Shown in pieces: positions 8,673 to 18,425 of a DNA stretch of 64,000 nt. Position 1 is the first letter of the stretch. Each line of letters starts with the position of its first letter. The position numbers were made by a program, and so were the translations under genes. The notes under the pieces were generated by a model, which did not search any database, had not been told where the DNA came from, and saw only the letters and a program-made list of their open reading frames with translations. The stretch is taken from NCBI GenBank assembly GCA_035764725.1, contig DASTYT010000101.1:20515-84514 (forward strand), written 5' to 3'. The stretch comes from Candidatus Methylomirabilota bacterium. Lineage in GTDB: Bacteria > Methylomirabilota > Methylomirabilia > Rokubacteriales > CSP1-6.

Positions 8673-11408
8673 TCAGCGGCCTTCGCGAAGCTCGCGCAGG
8701 ATCTCCTCGAGCTGCTTCTGCTCGATGCCGTAGGCCGCCCAGTCGCCGCGGCGTAGCGCCTCCTGACTCTTCTGCCAGGTGTCCCAGGCGCGCTGGGCGA
8801 GGACCCGGGACGCGGTCCCAGCCACCGGCGGGGCGCCCGCGGTCACCGCCGCGCGCGGACTCTCATCGCCCTTCACGCGGCCGCCGAAGATGCGCCCGAG
8901 GGCCTGCTCGAGGGTGGGCTCCATCGCGATCTGGTTCCCGTAGGCCACGATCACGCGGCGAAGCTCGGGGAGCGCCCCCTGCTCCGTCGCGGAGAGATAC
9001 AGCGGCTGGACGTAGATGAGGGAGCGCTCGATGGGAATGGCGAGCAGCGAGCCCCGCAGCACCCGCGAGCCCTGCTGGTTCCAGAGGGAGAGCTGCTGGG
9101 AGATGAGCGGATCCTGGTCGATGCGCGCGTCGATCTGGCGCGGCCCGTAGACGAGCTTCTGCTTGGGGAAGGCGTAGACGATGATGCGCCCGTAGTTGGG
9201 CGCGTCCGCCCGGCCCACCATGATCGCGATCATGTTGTCGCGCCGGCTCGGGTTGAAGCCGCCGAGCAGCACGAATTCCTCGTGGGACTCGTCGGGGAGT
9301 CGCATGACCGTGTAGTACGGCTCCATCTCCGCCGCCGCGCCGCCGCGCCCCTCGGCGGGACGTCGCGGAATTGTCCACAGATCCTCCCGGTTGTAGAAGA
9401 CCTGCGGATCCTCCATGTGGTAGGTGGCGTACATCTGCATCTGCAGCGTGAAGAGGTCCTCGGGATACCGGATGTGCGTCTGGAGGTCCTTGGGCATCTC
9501 CACCAGCGGCCGCAGCAGCCCCGGAAAGATCTTGGCGTAGGTCTGGGCGATGGGATCGTCGGGGTCGGCGACGTAGTAGCTCACGGTGCCGTGATAGGCG
9601 TCCACCGTCACCTTCACCGAGTTGCGGATGTAGTTCCCGATGCCGCGCACCGGCTGGGAGTACGGGTACCGGTCGCTGGTGGTGTAGCCGTCCGCCATCC
9701 AGACGAGGCGGCCGTCGTCGGTCACCACCATGTAGGGATCGCGGTCGAAGCGCAGGAAGGGCGCGACCTGGCGGATCCGGTCACGGATGTTCCGGTAGAT
9801 CATGATCCGGCTGTCGGGCGACAACCGGCCCGTGATGAGGACATTGATCTCGCCGAAGCGCGCCGCGAACGCCACCCGGCGGAGGAGCGAGTCCACCGCG
9901 ATGCCGCCCCGCCCCGCATAGCGCGTGTACTCGTTCTTGTCCCCCGCCGAGTAATCGAGCTCCCGCTCCTGGGTGCGGACGAAGACGTAGTCGTTGCCCG
10001 ACTCGCCGTAGTAGATCTCGGGCCGGCTGATCTTGGCGAAGCCGCCCGTCACCACCGGCGGGATGTCCTTGGCGAAGAACTCGGGCAGCCCCTCGGGGCT
10101 GATGCGGTTCACCGGACCCACCACGAGGCCGTAGCCGTGGGTGAATGTCAGGTGCTCGTTGAGCCAGTTCCGGTCCTGCCCGGGCAGGTGGCGGTACGAC
10201 AGCTCCCGCGGCGAGAGCATGACCTGGCGGTACTCTCCGTTCACGGTGTAGCGGTCGTTGTCCACGTCGAGGAACTTGTAGTAGGTGCGGATCTCCTGCA
10301 GCTGCCCGTAGGTGATCAGCAGCGGCCGGTGATCCCAGAGCCGGATGTTCTTGATCGTGAGCGCGTTCCGCTCGAGGGCGGCCGCGTTGAGGTGCTCCTC
10401 GACGGGGAAGTCCTTCTCCTGCACCCGGTCCAGCCCGAACGCGTGCCGGGTCATCCGGATGTTGTGCTCGATGTACGGGCGCTCGAAGGCCAGCTCGTTC
10501 GGCTTCACCCGCAGCCGCTGCAGCGCCGAGGGGAAGAGCCCGAGCCCGCCCACCCACACGACGACCAGCACCACGAGCCCGGCCACCGGGAAGAGCCATC
10601 CCGGCCGGCTCATCTGCACGAGGCACGCGGCGGCGCAGAGGAGGGCCAGCACCGTGAGCACGTTCAGGACGGGGAGCGCAGCGTTGACGTCGGTATAGGT
10701 GGCGCCGACCACCGCGCCCCGGGACGAGTAGAGGACGTCGAAGCGGTCCAGCCAGAAGCCGGCGGCGCGGATGACGAGGACGATGGCCCCCAGGGCGAGG
10801 AGATGCGTCCGCGCGGCCGCGGCCAGCCGCGGGCCTCGCGCGGTGAGGACGAGGCTGCGCTGCAGCACGTACACCGCGGCGGTCAGGACGAGGGCTCCTG
10901 CCGCGAGCGCGAGGCCCCAGCCATAGAGCAGGCGCCAGAAGGGGAGCCGGAAGAAGTAGAAGCCGAGGTCGCGCCCGAAGATCGGGTCGGTCCGTCCGAA
11001 GGGGGTCGCGTTGAGGAATTCCGCCAGCGTGTCCCACTCCGCGCTGGCACGGGCGCCGGCGATGAGCGCGATCACCGCCGTCACGGGCAGGAGGAGGCGG
11101 CGGATCAGCGGCTCGATGCTTGCCCGGCCGGGCAGGCCGAGCTGATCCTCGAGCTCCCACAGCACGTCCGGTGGGGCCGTGCGCGCGGCCACCCAGAGAT
11201 TGGCGAAGAGGAAGATCCACACCGCGAGTCCGACGCCCAGCACGAGCCAGCCCCGCAGGCTGAGCACGGTGGTGAACACCTGGGTGTAGCCGGTCTCTTG
11301 GAACCAGAGCCAGTCGGTGTAGAGAGGAACGGCCTGACCCACGATCCCCAGGGCGAGGAACGCGAGCAGGAACCAGACTGCGGGCCGCGGGCGTCGCCCG
11401 TTCGCCAC
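8673..11408 (-). CDS. UPF0182 family membrane protein
   Basis: A 911-residue protein matching the UPF0182 family: about seven transmembrane helices in the first 310 residues, followed by a large extracytoplasmic domain opening with ERPYIEHNIRMTRHAFGLD and containing YTRYAGRGGIAVDSL and FPGLL stretches. The function of the family is not established. The start is a GTG at 11408. It lies 34 bases downstream of metK on the same strand, so it may be co-transcribed with it, and ends 14 bases from the convergent end of lptFG. Length and domain order are those of intact family members. Confidence 0.85.
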   Translation of the reverse strand: MANGRRPRPAVWFLLAFLALGIVGQAVPLYTDWLWFQETGYTQVFTTVLSLRGWLVLGVGLAVWIFLFANLWVAARTAPPDVLWELEDQLGLPGRASIEPLIRRLLLPVTAVIALIAGARASAEWDTLAEFLNATPFGRTDPIFGRDLGFYFFRLPFWRLLYGWGLALAAGALVLTAAVYVLQRSLVLTARGPRLAAAARTHLLALGAIVLVIRAAGFWLDRFDVLYSSRGAVVGATYTDVNAALPVLNVLTVLALLCAAACLVQMSRPGWLFPVAGLVVLVVVWVGGLGLFPSALQRLRVKPNELAFERPYIEHNIRMTRHAFGLDRVQEKDFPVEEHLNAAALERNALTIKNIRLWDHRPLLITYGQLQEIRTYYKFLDVDNDRYTVNGEYRQVMLSPRELSYRHLPGQDRNWLNEHLTFTHGYGLVVGPVNRISPEGLPEFFAKDIPPVVTGGFAKISRPEIYYGESGNDYVFVRTQERELDYSAGDKNEYTRYAGRGGIAVDSLLRRVAFAARFGEINVLITGRLSPDSRIMIYRNIRDRIRQVAPFLRFDRDPYMVVTDDGRLVWMADGYTTSDRYPYSQPVRGIGNYIRNSVKVTVDAYHGTVSYYVADPDDPIAQTYAKIFPGLLRPLVEMPKDLQTHIRYPEDLFTLQMQMYATYHMEDPQVFYNREDLWTIPRRPAEGRGGAAAEMEPYYTVMRLPDESHEEFVLLGGFNPSRRDNMIAIMVGRADAPNYGRIIVYAFPKQKLVYGPRQIDARIDQDPLISQQLSLWNQQGSRVLRGSLLAIPIERSLIYVQPLYLSATEQGALPELRRVIVAYGNQIAMEPTLEQALGRIFGGRVKGDESPRAAVTAGAPPVAGTASRVLAQRAWDTWQKSQEALRRGDWAAYGIEQKQLEEILRELREGR

Positions 11409-11442
11409 CTAGTCCCTCAGAGCGCGGCGGTGACGCCGTCGA

Positions 11443-12591
11443 TCAGATGCCAGCGTCGTCCCGGAGATCTTTCACCCGGTCGGTCCGCTCCCAGGTGAAC
11501 TCGGGCTCCGTGCGCCCGAAGTGCCCGAAGGCGGCAGTCTGCTTGTAGATGGGCCGGCGGAGGTTCAGGTACTTGATGATGCCGGCGGGCGTGAAGTCGA
11601 AGTGACGCCGCACCATCTGCTCGAGCTTGCTGGTGGGCACCTTCCCGGTGCCGAACGTCTCCACCATGATGGACACCGGCTCGGCCACGCCGATCGCGTA
11701 CGCCACCTGCACCTGCGCCCGCTCGGCGAGGCCGGCGGCCACGATGTTCTTGGCCACGTGACGGGCCATGTAGCACGCGGAGCGGTCGACCTTCGTCGGA
11801 TCCTTGCCGGAGAACGCGCCGCCGCCGTGCGGGCACGATCCGCCGTAGGTGTCGACGATGATCTTCCGGCCGGTGAGGCCCGTATCGCCCATGGGTCCGC
11901 CGGTCACGAAGCGGCCGGTGGGATTGATGTGGTAGACCGCCTTCCGATCGAGCAGGTTCGCCGGAATGGTGGGCTTGATCACCTTCTCGACGATGTCCTC
12001 GCGAATGCGCTCGAGGCTGGCGTCGGGGCCGTGCTGGGTGGAGATGACCACGGTCTCGACCGCCACCGGCTTGCCATCGGCGTAGCGCACGGACACCTGG
12101 CTCTTCCCGTCCGGCCGGAGATAGCCGAGCTCGCCGCGCCGGCGCACCTGCGAGAGGCACTGCACGAGGCGGTGCGACAGCATGATGGGCAGCGGCATCA
12201 GCTCGGGCGTCTCCGTGCAGGCATAACCGAACATCAGGCCCTGGTCGCCGGCGCCCAGATTGTCCACACCCATGGCGATGTCGCCCGACTGCTCGTCGAT
12301 GGCGGTGATCACCCCGCACGTCTCGAAGTCGAAGCCGAACTTGGCGCGCGTGTAGCCGACCTCGCGGATGGTCTCGCGGGCGACCTTGGGGATGTCCACG
12401 TAGCAGGACGTGGTGATCTCGCCCGCCACCACGACCAAGCCGGTCGTGAGCAGGGTCTCGCAGGCCACCCGCCCGGTGGGATCCTGGGCCAGGATCGCGT
12501 CCAGCACCGCGTCGGAGATCTGGTCGGCGATCTTGTCGGGATGGCCTTCCGTGACCGACTCGGATGTGAACAGGTACTCCTCACGCGCCAT
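11443..12591 (-). CDS. metK: S-adenosylmethionine synthetase (methionine adenosyltransferase)
   Basis: MetK makes S-adenosylmethionine from methionine and ATP. The 382-residue product has the conserved start [17 protein letters not shown], the ATP-binding [12 protein letters not shown], the P-loop-like [15 protein letters not shown] and a C-terminal DLRDDAGI. Two ATGs are adjacent (12594 and 12591). A GGAGG at 12602-12598 sits only 3 bases from the first but 6 from the second, so 12591 is preferred. Upstream is a TTGAGA-N17-TAACGT promoter overlapped by a palindrome (12651-12671). The leader is too short for any known SAM riboswitch. Confidence 0.97.
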   Translation of the reverse strand: MAREEYLFTSESVTEGHPDKIADQISDAVLDAILAQDPTGRVACETLLTTGLVVVAGEITTSCYVDIPKVARETIREVGYTRAKFGFDFETCGVITAIDEQSGDIAMGVDNLGAGDQGLMFGYACTETPELMPLPIMLSHRLVQCLSQVRRRGELGYLRPDGKSQVSVRYADGKPVAVETVVISTQHGPDASLERIREDIVEKVIKPTIPANLLDRKAVYHINPTGRFVTGGPMGDTGLTGRKIIVDTYGGSCPHGGGAFSGKDPTKVDRSACYMARHVAKNIVAAGLAERAQVQVAYAIGVAEPVSIMVETFGTGKVPTSKLEQMVRRHFDFTPAGIIKYLNLRRPIYKQTAAFGHFGRTEPEFTWERTDRVKDLRDDAGI

Positions 12592-12650
12592 CATGGTCCT
12601 CCGTTACGTTGATCCTGCAATCGCTGCACACGTTGGGAACGATTTCGGTC

Positions 12651-12671
12651 GTGCTTACGGCACGTTAGCAC
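12651..12671. promoter_or_regulatory. 21-base near-perfect palindrome over the metK -10 region
   Basis: The arms GTGCTTACG (12651-12659) and CGTTAGCAC (12663-12671) pair in 8 of 9 positions around a 3-base centre, with one T/T (plus strand) mismatch. It covers the -10 and predicted start of the metK promoter, as a repressor operator would; it could equally form a short RNA hairpin at the 5' end of the metK transcript or at the end of the GH57 transcript. Confidence 0.45.
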
Positions 12672-12690
12672 ACCCCCCGAGAGGTCTCAA
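12662..12690 (-). promoter_or_regulatory. metK: Sigma-70-type promoter for metK
   Basis: TTGAGA (12690-12685) and TAACGT (12667-12662) are spaced by 17 bases on the minus strand. The -35 overlaps the stop codon of the upstream GH57 gene. The transcript would start near 12655, giving a leader of about 60 bases. Confidence 0.55.
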
Positions 12691-14810
12691 GCGAAAACCC
12701 GGATCGCGAGCGCGAGCGCGTGCTCGGTCGTCTCGCCGGGTGCCAGCCGCAGCGGCCAGCCCCACACGATCGATGACCCTTGATAGATACGCTCGAGTCC
12801 GGCCTCGGACAGCGACACGGTCTCGACCGGCGCCCAGGCGAGTTCCGCAGGCGCGGACGACGTCAGCGCCGCCTCCGCCCCGAACCACTCGTCGACCAGG
12901 GTCAGCTCCCGCTCGCCGGCGCGCGCGCCGCGCCCGCCGAGCGAGGGCTGGCCCGGCAGACGGTAATAGCGCCCGGTGGCGTCTCCGGCGGTCAGCGCGA
13001 GATTCCACTGCACCGCCCAGCGCGCGTCGAGCGCCTCCCCTCCGCGCCACGTGAGGCGGTACGCGACGCTGATCCGTGCGCCTTCCGGGTCGAGGCGCAC
13101 GCGCTTCTCGACGGCGAGCGGCATCACCTCTCCGCCCTCCGCGGTGAGGACCACCGTGAGGCCCCCCGGCTCCTCGCGCACCGCATGCGCCATCGGCCGC
13201 CCGCCGAAGGCGAGGCGCGCGGCGCTCCAGGGATCGAGGGCGTCCAGCGAGGCGCCGCGATCGAGCACCCCCTCGCGCAGCGAGGCTCGGCGGAGGGTGT
13301 CATACCCGAGCAGCCGATCGAGCCCCGCCTCCTTGGCCGCCAGGCCCTCGTGAATGCTGCGCACCTGCCCCTCGGGGGGCGTCGAGTCGGTCACCTGCGG
13401 CAAGCGGGCGTGATAGGCCTCGCGCCGCCGCGTGAGCACGTCGGCGAGATCCAGCGCGCGGGGGCGAAATGCCACTTCGGTGAGGGCGCCACCGTCGTGC
13501 GGGCACACCGTGATCCCGAGCGCGCGGCTGCGCAGGCGCAGCTCGGGCCGCCCGGCCGCGTTGTCCACGCCCTCCTCCCACTCCAGCGCGGGCGCGGCCA
13601 TCGCATCGGCCAGGCGGCGCTCGCTCTCGATCAGCGCCGAGCGCACGGCGCGGCGGAGGTGCGGGAGATAGCAGCCGCCGAACACGCCGTGCCAGTACGC
13701 GTCGTTGGCCTGCCCACGCCAGAGCCGGTCGCGCGCCTCGATCAGCGCGGGATCGCCCGGGCGCGCGGCCAGCGCCGTCTCGAGCCGACGCGAGAGCCGG
13801 AGCATGCGCCAGTACGCGTCGCCGACCTCGGCGTACTTGACCAGGAAGCCGCGCCAGGGACCGCCGCGCAGGAGTCCGGCCAGTCGGGAGCCGTCGGGCA
13901 CCGTGCGGAGGCGCTCGCGCGCCTGCTCGACCTCGGTCGCCGCCGCCGCGGGAAGCGCCCACTCTCCCATCTCGCTGTAGGAAGCGGTGGGCAGGTACAC
14001 GCGACCTCGCGGCGGCAGCGTGTCGAGCACGTCCGAGAACGTGGAGAGCTCGAGCCAGGGAAGGGCGCGGAGCGTCTCGAGGAAGCGCCGCAGCCACCCT
14101 TCCGCATAGACGAGCTTGTTCGTGCCCGGCCACACCCCGAACTTCTCGCCGTCGTCCATGAGCGTGATGCTTCCGGCCGTCCGGCGCGCCTCGAGATGCG
14201 CCACCGTCTCCGCGGGCTCCGCGAAGGGCACGAGGTAGCGCAGCCGCTCGCTGATGGGGAACACCGCGATGGCGGTCCCCTGCTCTTCAGTGAGGTAGTA
14301 GCCGCCCAGAGTCTCGGGATCCAGGCCGGCGAGGTCGAAGTGATGATCGTCGACCACCACGTATTCGATCCCGGCCGCGCGGAGGGCGCGTGGCAGATGC
14401 GCCTCCCACACGCGCTCAGCGAGCCAGAGCCCGCGCGGCCTCACGCCGAAGCTCGCGTGGAGGAACTCGCTGAGCTGCTGCACCTGCCCCACCTTGTCGA
14501 CGTCGGGCAGCATGGACAGGATGGGCTCGTAGAAGCCCCCGCCGAGGAGTTCGATCTGCCCGCGCGAGGCCAGCTCGCCCAGCCGGTCGAAGGTCGGCGC
14601 GGCGTGCTCGCGCAGCCACGCGAGCAGGCTCCCCGAGCAGTGCACGCTCACTCGGACGTCGGGCTCGTCGTGGAGCGCCTCGAAGAAGGGATGGTAGGCG
14701 GTGGCGACGGCCTCGGCGATGACGCCGTCGAAGTTGCCCGCCGGCTGATGATTGTGGACGCCGAAGATGAAGCGCAGCTCGGCGCGGCGGGGAGCGGGAG
14801 CGGCGGTCAC
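12687..14810 (-). CDS. GH57 alpha-amylase / 4-alpha-glucanotransferase
   Basis: A 707-residue glycoside hydrolase family 57 enzyme, the length and layout of the Thermococcus litoralis-type 4-alpha-glucanotransferase (catalytic barrel, then DUF1925- and DUF1926-type beta domains). The barrel opens with FIFGVHNHQPAGNFD; WLAERVWE contains the candidate nucleophile Glu (about residue 132) and LMDDGEKFG the candidate acid/base Asp (about 219-220). It should cut or transfer alpha-1,4-glucans, hence glycogen or maltodextrin turnover, in the cytosol since no signal peptide is seen. The GTG start at 14810 overlaps the rapZ stop as GTGA; an open frame continues upstream through rapZ but is not coding. 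It is the last gene of the large kds-lpt-rpoN run. Substrate preference between amylase and transferase is not resolved. Confidence 0.87.
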   Translation of the reverse strand: MTAAPAPRRAELRFIFGVHNHQPAGNFDGVIAEAVATAYHPFFEALHDEPDVRVSVHCSGSLLAWLREHAAPTFDRLGELASRGQIELLGGGFYEPILSMLPDVDKVGQVQQLSEFLHASFGVRPRGLWLAERVWEAHLPRALRAAGIEYVVVDDHHFDLAGLDPETLGGYYLTEEQGTAIAVFPISERLRYLVPFAEPAETVAHLEARRTAGSITLMDDGEKFGVWPGTNKLVYAEGWLRRFLETLRALPWLELSTFSDVLDTLPPRGRVYLPTASYSEMGEWALPAAAATEVEQARERLRTVPDGSRLAGLLRGGPWRGFLVKYAEVGDAYWRMLRLSRRLETALAARPGDPALIEARDRLWRGQANDAYWHGVFGGCYLPHLRRAVRSALIESERRLADAMAAPALEWEEGVDNAAGRPELRLRSRALGITVCPHDGGALTEVAFRPRALDLADVLTRRREAYHARLPQVTDSTPPEGQVRSIHEGLAAKEAGLDRLLGYDTLRRASLREGVLDRGASLDALDPWSAARLAFGGRPMAHAVREEPGGLTVVLTAEGGEVMPLAVEKRVRLDPEGARISVAYRLTWRGGEALDARWAVQWNLALTAGDATGRYYRLPGQPSLGGRGARAGERELTLVDEWFGAEAALTSSAPAELAWAPVETVSLSEAGLERIYQGSSIVWGWPLRLAPGETTEHALALAIRVFA

Positions 14811-15697
14811 TCCCGGCCCAGGTCTCGATGGCGGACGAGCGGCGCCCCTCCCTGCCCGTCGAGGAAGGCGCGGAGGGCCTCGACGAACGCGACGGAGCGA
14901 TGCTTGCCGCCGGTGCAGCCGAGCGCGATGGTCAGGTACGCCTTGCCCTCGCGCTGATACAGCGGCAGGAGGAAGCCAATGAGGTCCTCGAGCCGGGCGA
15001 GCAGTTCCTTGCTCTCCGCGTGCGCGAACACGAACTCGGACACCTCGCGGTCGCGCCCGTCGTGGGCCCGCAGCGCTTCGACAAAGTGCGGGTTGGGCAG
15101 GAAGCGGAGGTCGAACACGAGGTCGGCGTCGTAGGGGATGCCATGCTTGAAGCCGAAAGAGACCAGCGACACCGTGAGGCGCTCCCGCTGCCGCGGCATC
15201 GAGTACATCGCGACGAGGCGGTCCTTGAGCTGGTGCACGGTCAGCGAGGACGTGTCGAGGATCTGGTCGGCCGCCTCGCGCAGGTGCGCGAGCGCCTTCC
15301 GCTCCGCGCGGATCCCATCGACGACGTTGCCCTCGCCGGCGAGCGGGTGGCGGCGGCGGCTCTCGTGATAGCGCCGCACGAGGATCTCGTCGGACGCCTC
15401 CAGGAACAAGACTTCCGGTGAGTGCCCGGTGGCGCGGAGCCCGCCGAGGATCTCCAGGAGGTGCTCGAGATACTCCCCCTCGCGCACGTCCACCCCGAGC
15501 GCGATATTGCGGATGTCCCGGCTGGACTGGGCACAGAGCTCCGCGAACGTCGGGATCAAGGTGGTGGGGAGATTGTCCACGCAGAAATAGCCGAGATCCT
15601 CGAAGCACTTGATCGCGAAGCTCTTCCCCGCGCCGGACAGCCCGGTGATGATGACGAAGCGAATCGAGGCGGCGGGACTGACCGCGGGTGGGCTCAT
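14807..15697 (-). CDS. rapZ: RapZ family nucleotide-binding protein (RNase adapter)
   Basis: A 296-residue protein of the RapZ/YvcJ family. The N-terminal P-loop GLSGAGKS lies at about residues 18-25, followed by the family motifs GYFCVDNLPTTL, FLEASDEILVRRYHESRRRHPL and, in the C-terminal half, DLRFLPNPHF and the strongly conserved GCTGGKHRSV. In E. coli RapZ senses glucosamine-6-phosphate and presents the sRNA GlmZ to RNase E; in other phyla the target is unknown, so the adapter role here is by homology only. It overlaps hpf upstream (ATGA) and the GH57 gene downstream (GTGA). The ptsN and npr genes that flank it in enterobacteria are absent. Confidence 0.92.
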   Translation of the reverse strand: MSPPAVSPAASIRFVIITGLSGAGKSFAIKCFEDLGYFCVDNLPTTLIPTFAELCAQSSRDIRNIALGVDVREGEYLEHLLEILGGLRATGHSPEVLFLEASDEILVRRYHESRRRHPLAGEGNVVDGIRAERKALAHLREAADQILDTSSLTVHQLKDRLVAMYSMPRQRERLTVSLVSFGFKHGIPYDADLVFDLRFLPNPHFVEALRAHDGRDREVSEFVFAHAESKELLARLEDLIGFLLPLYQREGKAYLTIALGCTGGKHRSVAFVEALRAFLDGQGGAPLVRHRDLGRE

Positions 15698-16215
15698 GCC
15701 ACCGGCTCGACGAGGCCGTAGCCGCCGCCGCGGCGACGGTACAGGATGTTCATGGTGTCGGTCCGCGCGTTGGTGAAGACGAAGAAGGGCTCGTGGCCCA
15801 GGCCGATCTGCTCCACCGCCTCCTCCACCGACATCGGCTTGATGGGGACCTGCCGCGCCTCGAGGACGGGGGCCCCCGCAGCGTCGGTGTCCGCGCGCAT
15901 GCCCTGGAGCGCCTTGCGCGCGGCCGGCTTGTGGCCGCGGATTCGGTCCTTCAGCTGCCGGACCTGACGCGTCAGCGCGGCGAGCGCCGCGTCGACCGCG
16001 GCGGCGAGATCGAGGGCGGTCTCCTCGCTGCGGAACGTGTGGTGCTTGGCGAGCAGCGTGATGGCGGCGGTGCGCCGGTTCCGTTCGCGCGTCAGCATCA
16101 CCCGGGCCTCGATCGGCTTGGGTACGCGGCCGGCCGCCTTCGCCACCCGCTCCTGGAGGCTGGCGCGGTAAATCGCGGAGATCGTCAGCCCGCGCGCACT
16201 GATGAGGACCTGCAT
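15694..16215 (-). CDS. hpf: Long-form ribosome hibernation-promoting factor
   Basis: A 173-residue protein that inactivates and dimerises ribosomes in stationary phase. The N-terminal S30AE domain (MQVLISARGLTIS to about residue 100) is followed by a linker and a C-terminal domain (about 120-173: KPMSVEEAVEQIG, FFVFTNARTD, NILYRRRGGGYGL) typical of the long form, which forms 100S dimers without a separate RMF. The open frame extends upstream to 16431 inside rpoN, but the ATG at 16215 begins the conserved first strand and lies 10 bases after rpoN ends. It sits between rpoN and rapZ, as in enterobacteria, and overlaps rapZ by ATGA. Confidence 0.92.
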   Translation of the reverse strand: MQVLISARGLTISAIYRASLQERVAKAAGRVPKPIEARVMLTRERNRRTAAITLLAKHHTFRSEETALDLAAAVDAALAALTRQVRQLKDRIRGHKPAARKALQGMRADTDAAGAPVLEARQVPIKPMSVEEAVEQIGLGHEPFFVFTNARTDTMNILYRRRGGGYGLVEPVA

Positions 16216-16225
16216 GGCGGACGAA

Positions 16226-17677
16226 TCAACGCTTCTTGGGCGCCATCCGACGCTGGTGCGAGGGAAGGATCCCCAGCTCCTCGCGGTACTTCGCCACCGT
16301 CCGGCGCGCGATGGTGAGCCCCTTGGCGTGCAGGGTCTTGGCGATGTCCTGATCCGAGTAAGGCTTGCCCGGATCCTCCGCGGCGACGAGGTCCTGGATG
16401 GTCTTCTTGACGGAGACCGAGGACACGACATCGCCGTTGGTGGACGCGATGCCGCTGTGGAAGAACCACTTGAGCTCGTAGAGCCCCTGCGGGGTCTGGA
16501 TGTACTTGTTGGTGGTGACGCGGCTGATCGTCGACTCGTGCATGCCGATGTCCTCGCCGACGTCCCGGAGGGCGAGGGGCTTGAGGTACGGCAGGCCGCG
16601 GTCGAAGAACTCGCGCTGGAACTTCACCAGGCTCGTGGCCACCTTCCGGAGCGTGCGCTGCCGCTGCTCCACGCTCTTGATCAGCCAGAGGGCCGAGCGG
16701 AGCTTCTGCTCGACGAACTGCTTGTCCTCCCCCGCCGAGCCGCGCAGGAGCGAGCGGTAGAGGGAATTCACCCGCAGGCGCGGGATGCCCTCCTCGTTCA
16801 GCACCACGACGTAGTCGTCCCCGATCTTCTGCAGCGTGACGTCGGGCGCGATGTAGCGGGAGTCCACCACGAGGAAGCGCCGGCCCGGCTTGGGCTCGAG
16901 CCCTCGGATCTCCTCCACCGACTCCATGATGCGGTCCAGGGGCAGCTTGAGGGCACGCGCGATCTCCGCGTAGCGCCGCCGCTCGAGATCCTCCATGTGC
17001 TTCTCGACGATCTCCACCGACACCGGGTCCGGCTCGGCGTCCGCCCGCAGCTGCAGCAGGAGGCACTCCTGGATGGTCCGCGCCGCCACGCCGGAGGGGT
17101 CGAAGCCCTGGACGAGGATCAGGACCTTGTCGACCTCGTCGACCGGCCGCCCGAGCTGCTCCGCGATCTCCGCCGTCTCCGCGCGGAGATAGCCGTCTTC
17201 GTCGAGGTTCCCGATGATCGACTCGCCGATCGCGATGATGATGGGGTCGTCCGTGGCCATGCGGAGCTGCTCGACGAGATGATCGGTGAGCGAAGTCTCC
17301 GTGCGCCCCAGGTTCTCGAACGGCAGGTCGTCGCGCTCCTCGGTGGAGACCGGCGTCCGCTCCTCGGGCCCGTCGTCGAACATCGCTTGGTTGATGTCGA
17401 ACGGAAGATCGTCCGACCGTTCGCCGTCCACCGTGCTCTCCGTCTTGGCGGGCGCCTCGCTGGGCGGCGGGACGATGTCCGGCGTCTCCGGTCCCTGCTC
17501 CGCCTCGGGAGTCGGTTCCTGGGTGTCGGTCTGCACCTCCTCGAGGAGCGGATTTTCCTTCAGCTCCTGCTCGACCACCTCCTTGAGCTCGAGGGTCGAC
17601 AGCTGCAGGAGCTGGATCGCCTGCTGGAGCAGCGGGGTCATGACCACCCGCTGGCTAAGACGCTGGACCAATCGCAT
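16226..17677 (-). CDS. rpoN: RNA polymerase sigma-54 factor
   Basis: A full-length, 483-residue RpoN. Region I is the Gln/Leu-rich start (RLSQRVVMTPLLQQAIQLLQ), region II is acidic (about residues 50-130), then the core-binding domain and the helix-turn-helix segment (MHESTISRVTTNKYIQTP). The RpoN box ARRTVAKYREEL is at residues 457-468 and binds the -24 element. It directs transcription that depends on AAA+ enhancer-binding activators, none of which is in this window. It lies between lptB and hpf, the same order as in E. coli and many proteobacteria. No frame damage is seen. Confidence 0.96.
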   Translation of the reverse strand: MRLVQRLSQRVVMTPLLQQAIQLLQLSTLELKEVVEQELKENPLLEEVQTDTQEPTPEAEQGPETPDIVPPPSEAPAKTESTVDGERSDDLPFDINQAMFDDGPEERTPVSTEERDDLPFENLGRTETSLTDHLVEQLRMATDDPIIIAIGESIIGNLDEDGYLRAETAEIAEQLGRPVDEVDKVLILVQGFDPSGVAARTIQECLLLQLRADAEPDPVSVEIVEKHMEDLERRRYAEIARALKLPLDRIMESVEEIRGLEPKPGRRFLVVDSRYIAPDVTLQKIGDDYVVVLNEEGIPRLRVNSLYRSLLRGSAGEDKQFVEQKLRSALWLIKSVEQRQRTLRKVATSLVKFQREFFDRGLPYLKPLALRDVGEDIGMHESTISRVTTNKYIQTPQGLYELKWFFHSGIASTNGDVVSSVSVKKTIQDLVAAEDPGKPYSDQDIAKTLHAKGLTIARRTVAKYREELGILPSHQRRMAPKKR

Positions 17678-17700
17678 GGGTCAGTGGCTCCGGACCGGCC

Positions 17701-18423
17701 TCAGAGCGAGAACTTCTCGCCCAGATAGATCTCGCGCGCCCGCGGGTTGCCGGCAAGCTCGTGCGCGGTGCCGGCGGCGAGGATCTGGCCGTGGTAAAGG
17801 ATGTAGGCGCGGTCGGTGATGGCGAGGGTCTCGCGCACGTTGTGATCGGTGATGAGGACGCCGATGCCCCGCTCGCGGAGCCGGCCGATGATCTCCTGGA
17901 TGTCCCCGATGGCGATGGGATCGATGCCGGTGAAGGGCTCGTCGAGAAGGAGATAGCGCGGGTTCGTCACGAGGGCCCGCGTGATCTCGAGCCGGCGCCG
18001 CTCACCGCCCGACAGCGTGAACGCCTTGTGGCGGGCCAGCGGGGTGAGGTCGAGCTCGGCGAGGAGCACGCGCAGCCGCGCCATCCGCTCCTCCTCGGTG
18101 AGGTCCATGGTCTCGAGGATCGCGAGGAGATTCTCCTCCACCGTGAGCTTGCGGAACACCGACGACTCCTGCGGGAGGTAGCCCATGCCCCGCCGGCAGC
18201 GCTGGTACATGGGCAGGTCGGTGATGTCCTCGCCCTCGAGGAAGATGCGCCCGCCCTCCGCGCGCAGGAGCCCCACGATCATGTAGAACGAAGTCGTCTT
18301 GCCTGCGCCGTTGGGGCCGAGGAGCCCCACGATCTCCCCGCGCTGGATGTCGACGCTCACGCGGTCGACGACGACGCGGTTGCGGAAGCGCTTCATGAGA
18401 CCCTGGGCGACGAGGCCTTCCAT
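17701..18423 (-). CDS. lptB: LPS export ABC transporter ATPase LptB
   Basis: A 240-residue ATPase that drives LPS extraction from the inner membrane together with LptF/LptG. Walker [10 protein letters not shown]-loop YLPQESSVF, signature [10 protein letters not shown] and Walker [10 protein letters not shown] are intact, and the [15 protein letters not shown] segment carries the switch His. The ATG at 18423 is preceded by 2 bases after the lptA stop, so the two are probably coupled. The open frame upstream of that ATG overlaps lptA and is not coding. Its permease partner is the fused protein at 6.3-8.7 kb, not in this operon. Confidence 0.96.
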   Translation of the reverse strand: MEGLVAQGLMKRFRNRVVVDRVSVDIQRGEIVGLLGPNGAGKTTSFYMIVGLLRAEGGRIFLEGEDITDLPMYQRCRRGMGYLPQESSVFRKLTVEENLLAILETMDLTEEERMARLRVLLAELDLTPLARHKAFTLSGGERRRLEITRALVTNPRYLLLDEPFTGIDPIAIGDIQEIIGRLRERGIGVLITDHNVRETLAITDRAYILYHGQILAAGTAHELAGNPRAREIYLGEKFSL

Positions 18424-18425
18424 GG

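Noticed and set aside
12595-12690. SAM riboswitch upstream of metK
   Set aside because: The leader is about 60 bases and shows none of the conserved SAM-I, SAM-II or SAM-IV cores; a promoter and palindrome explain the region better.
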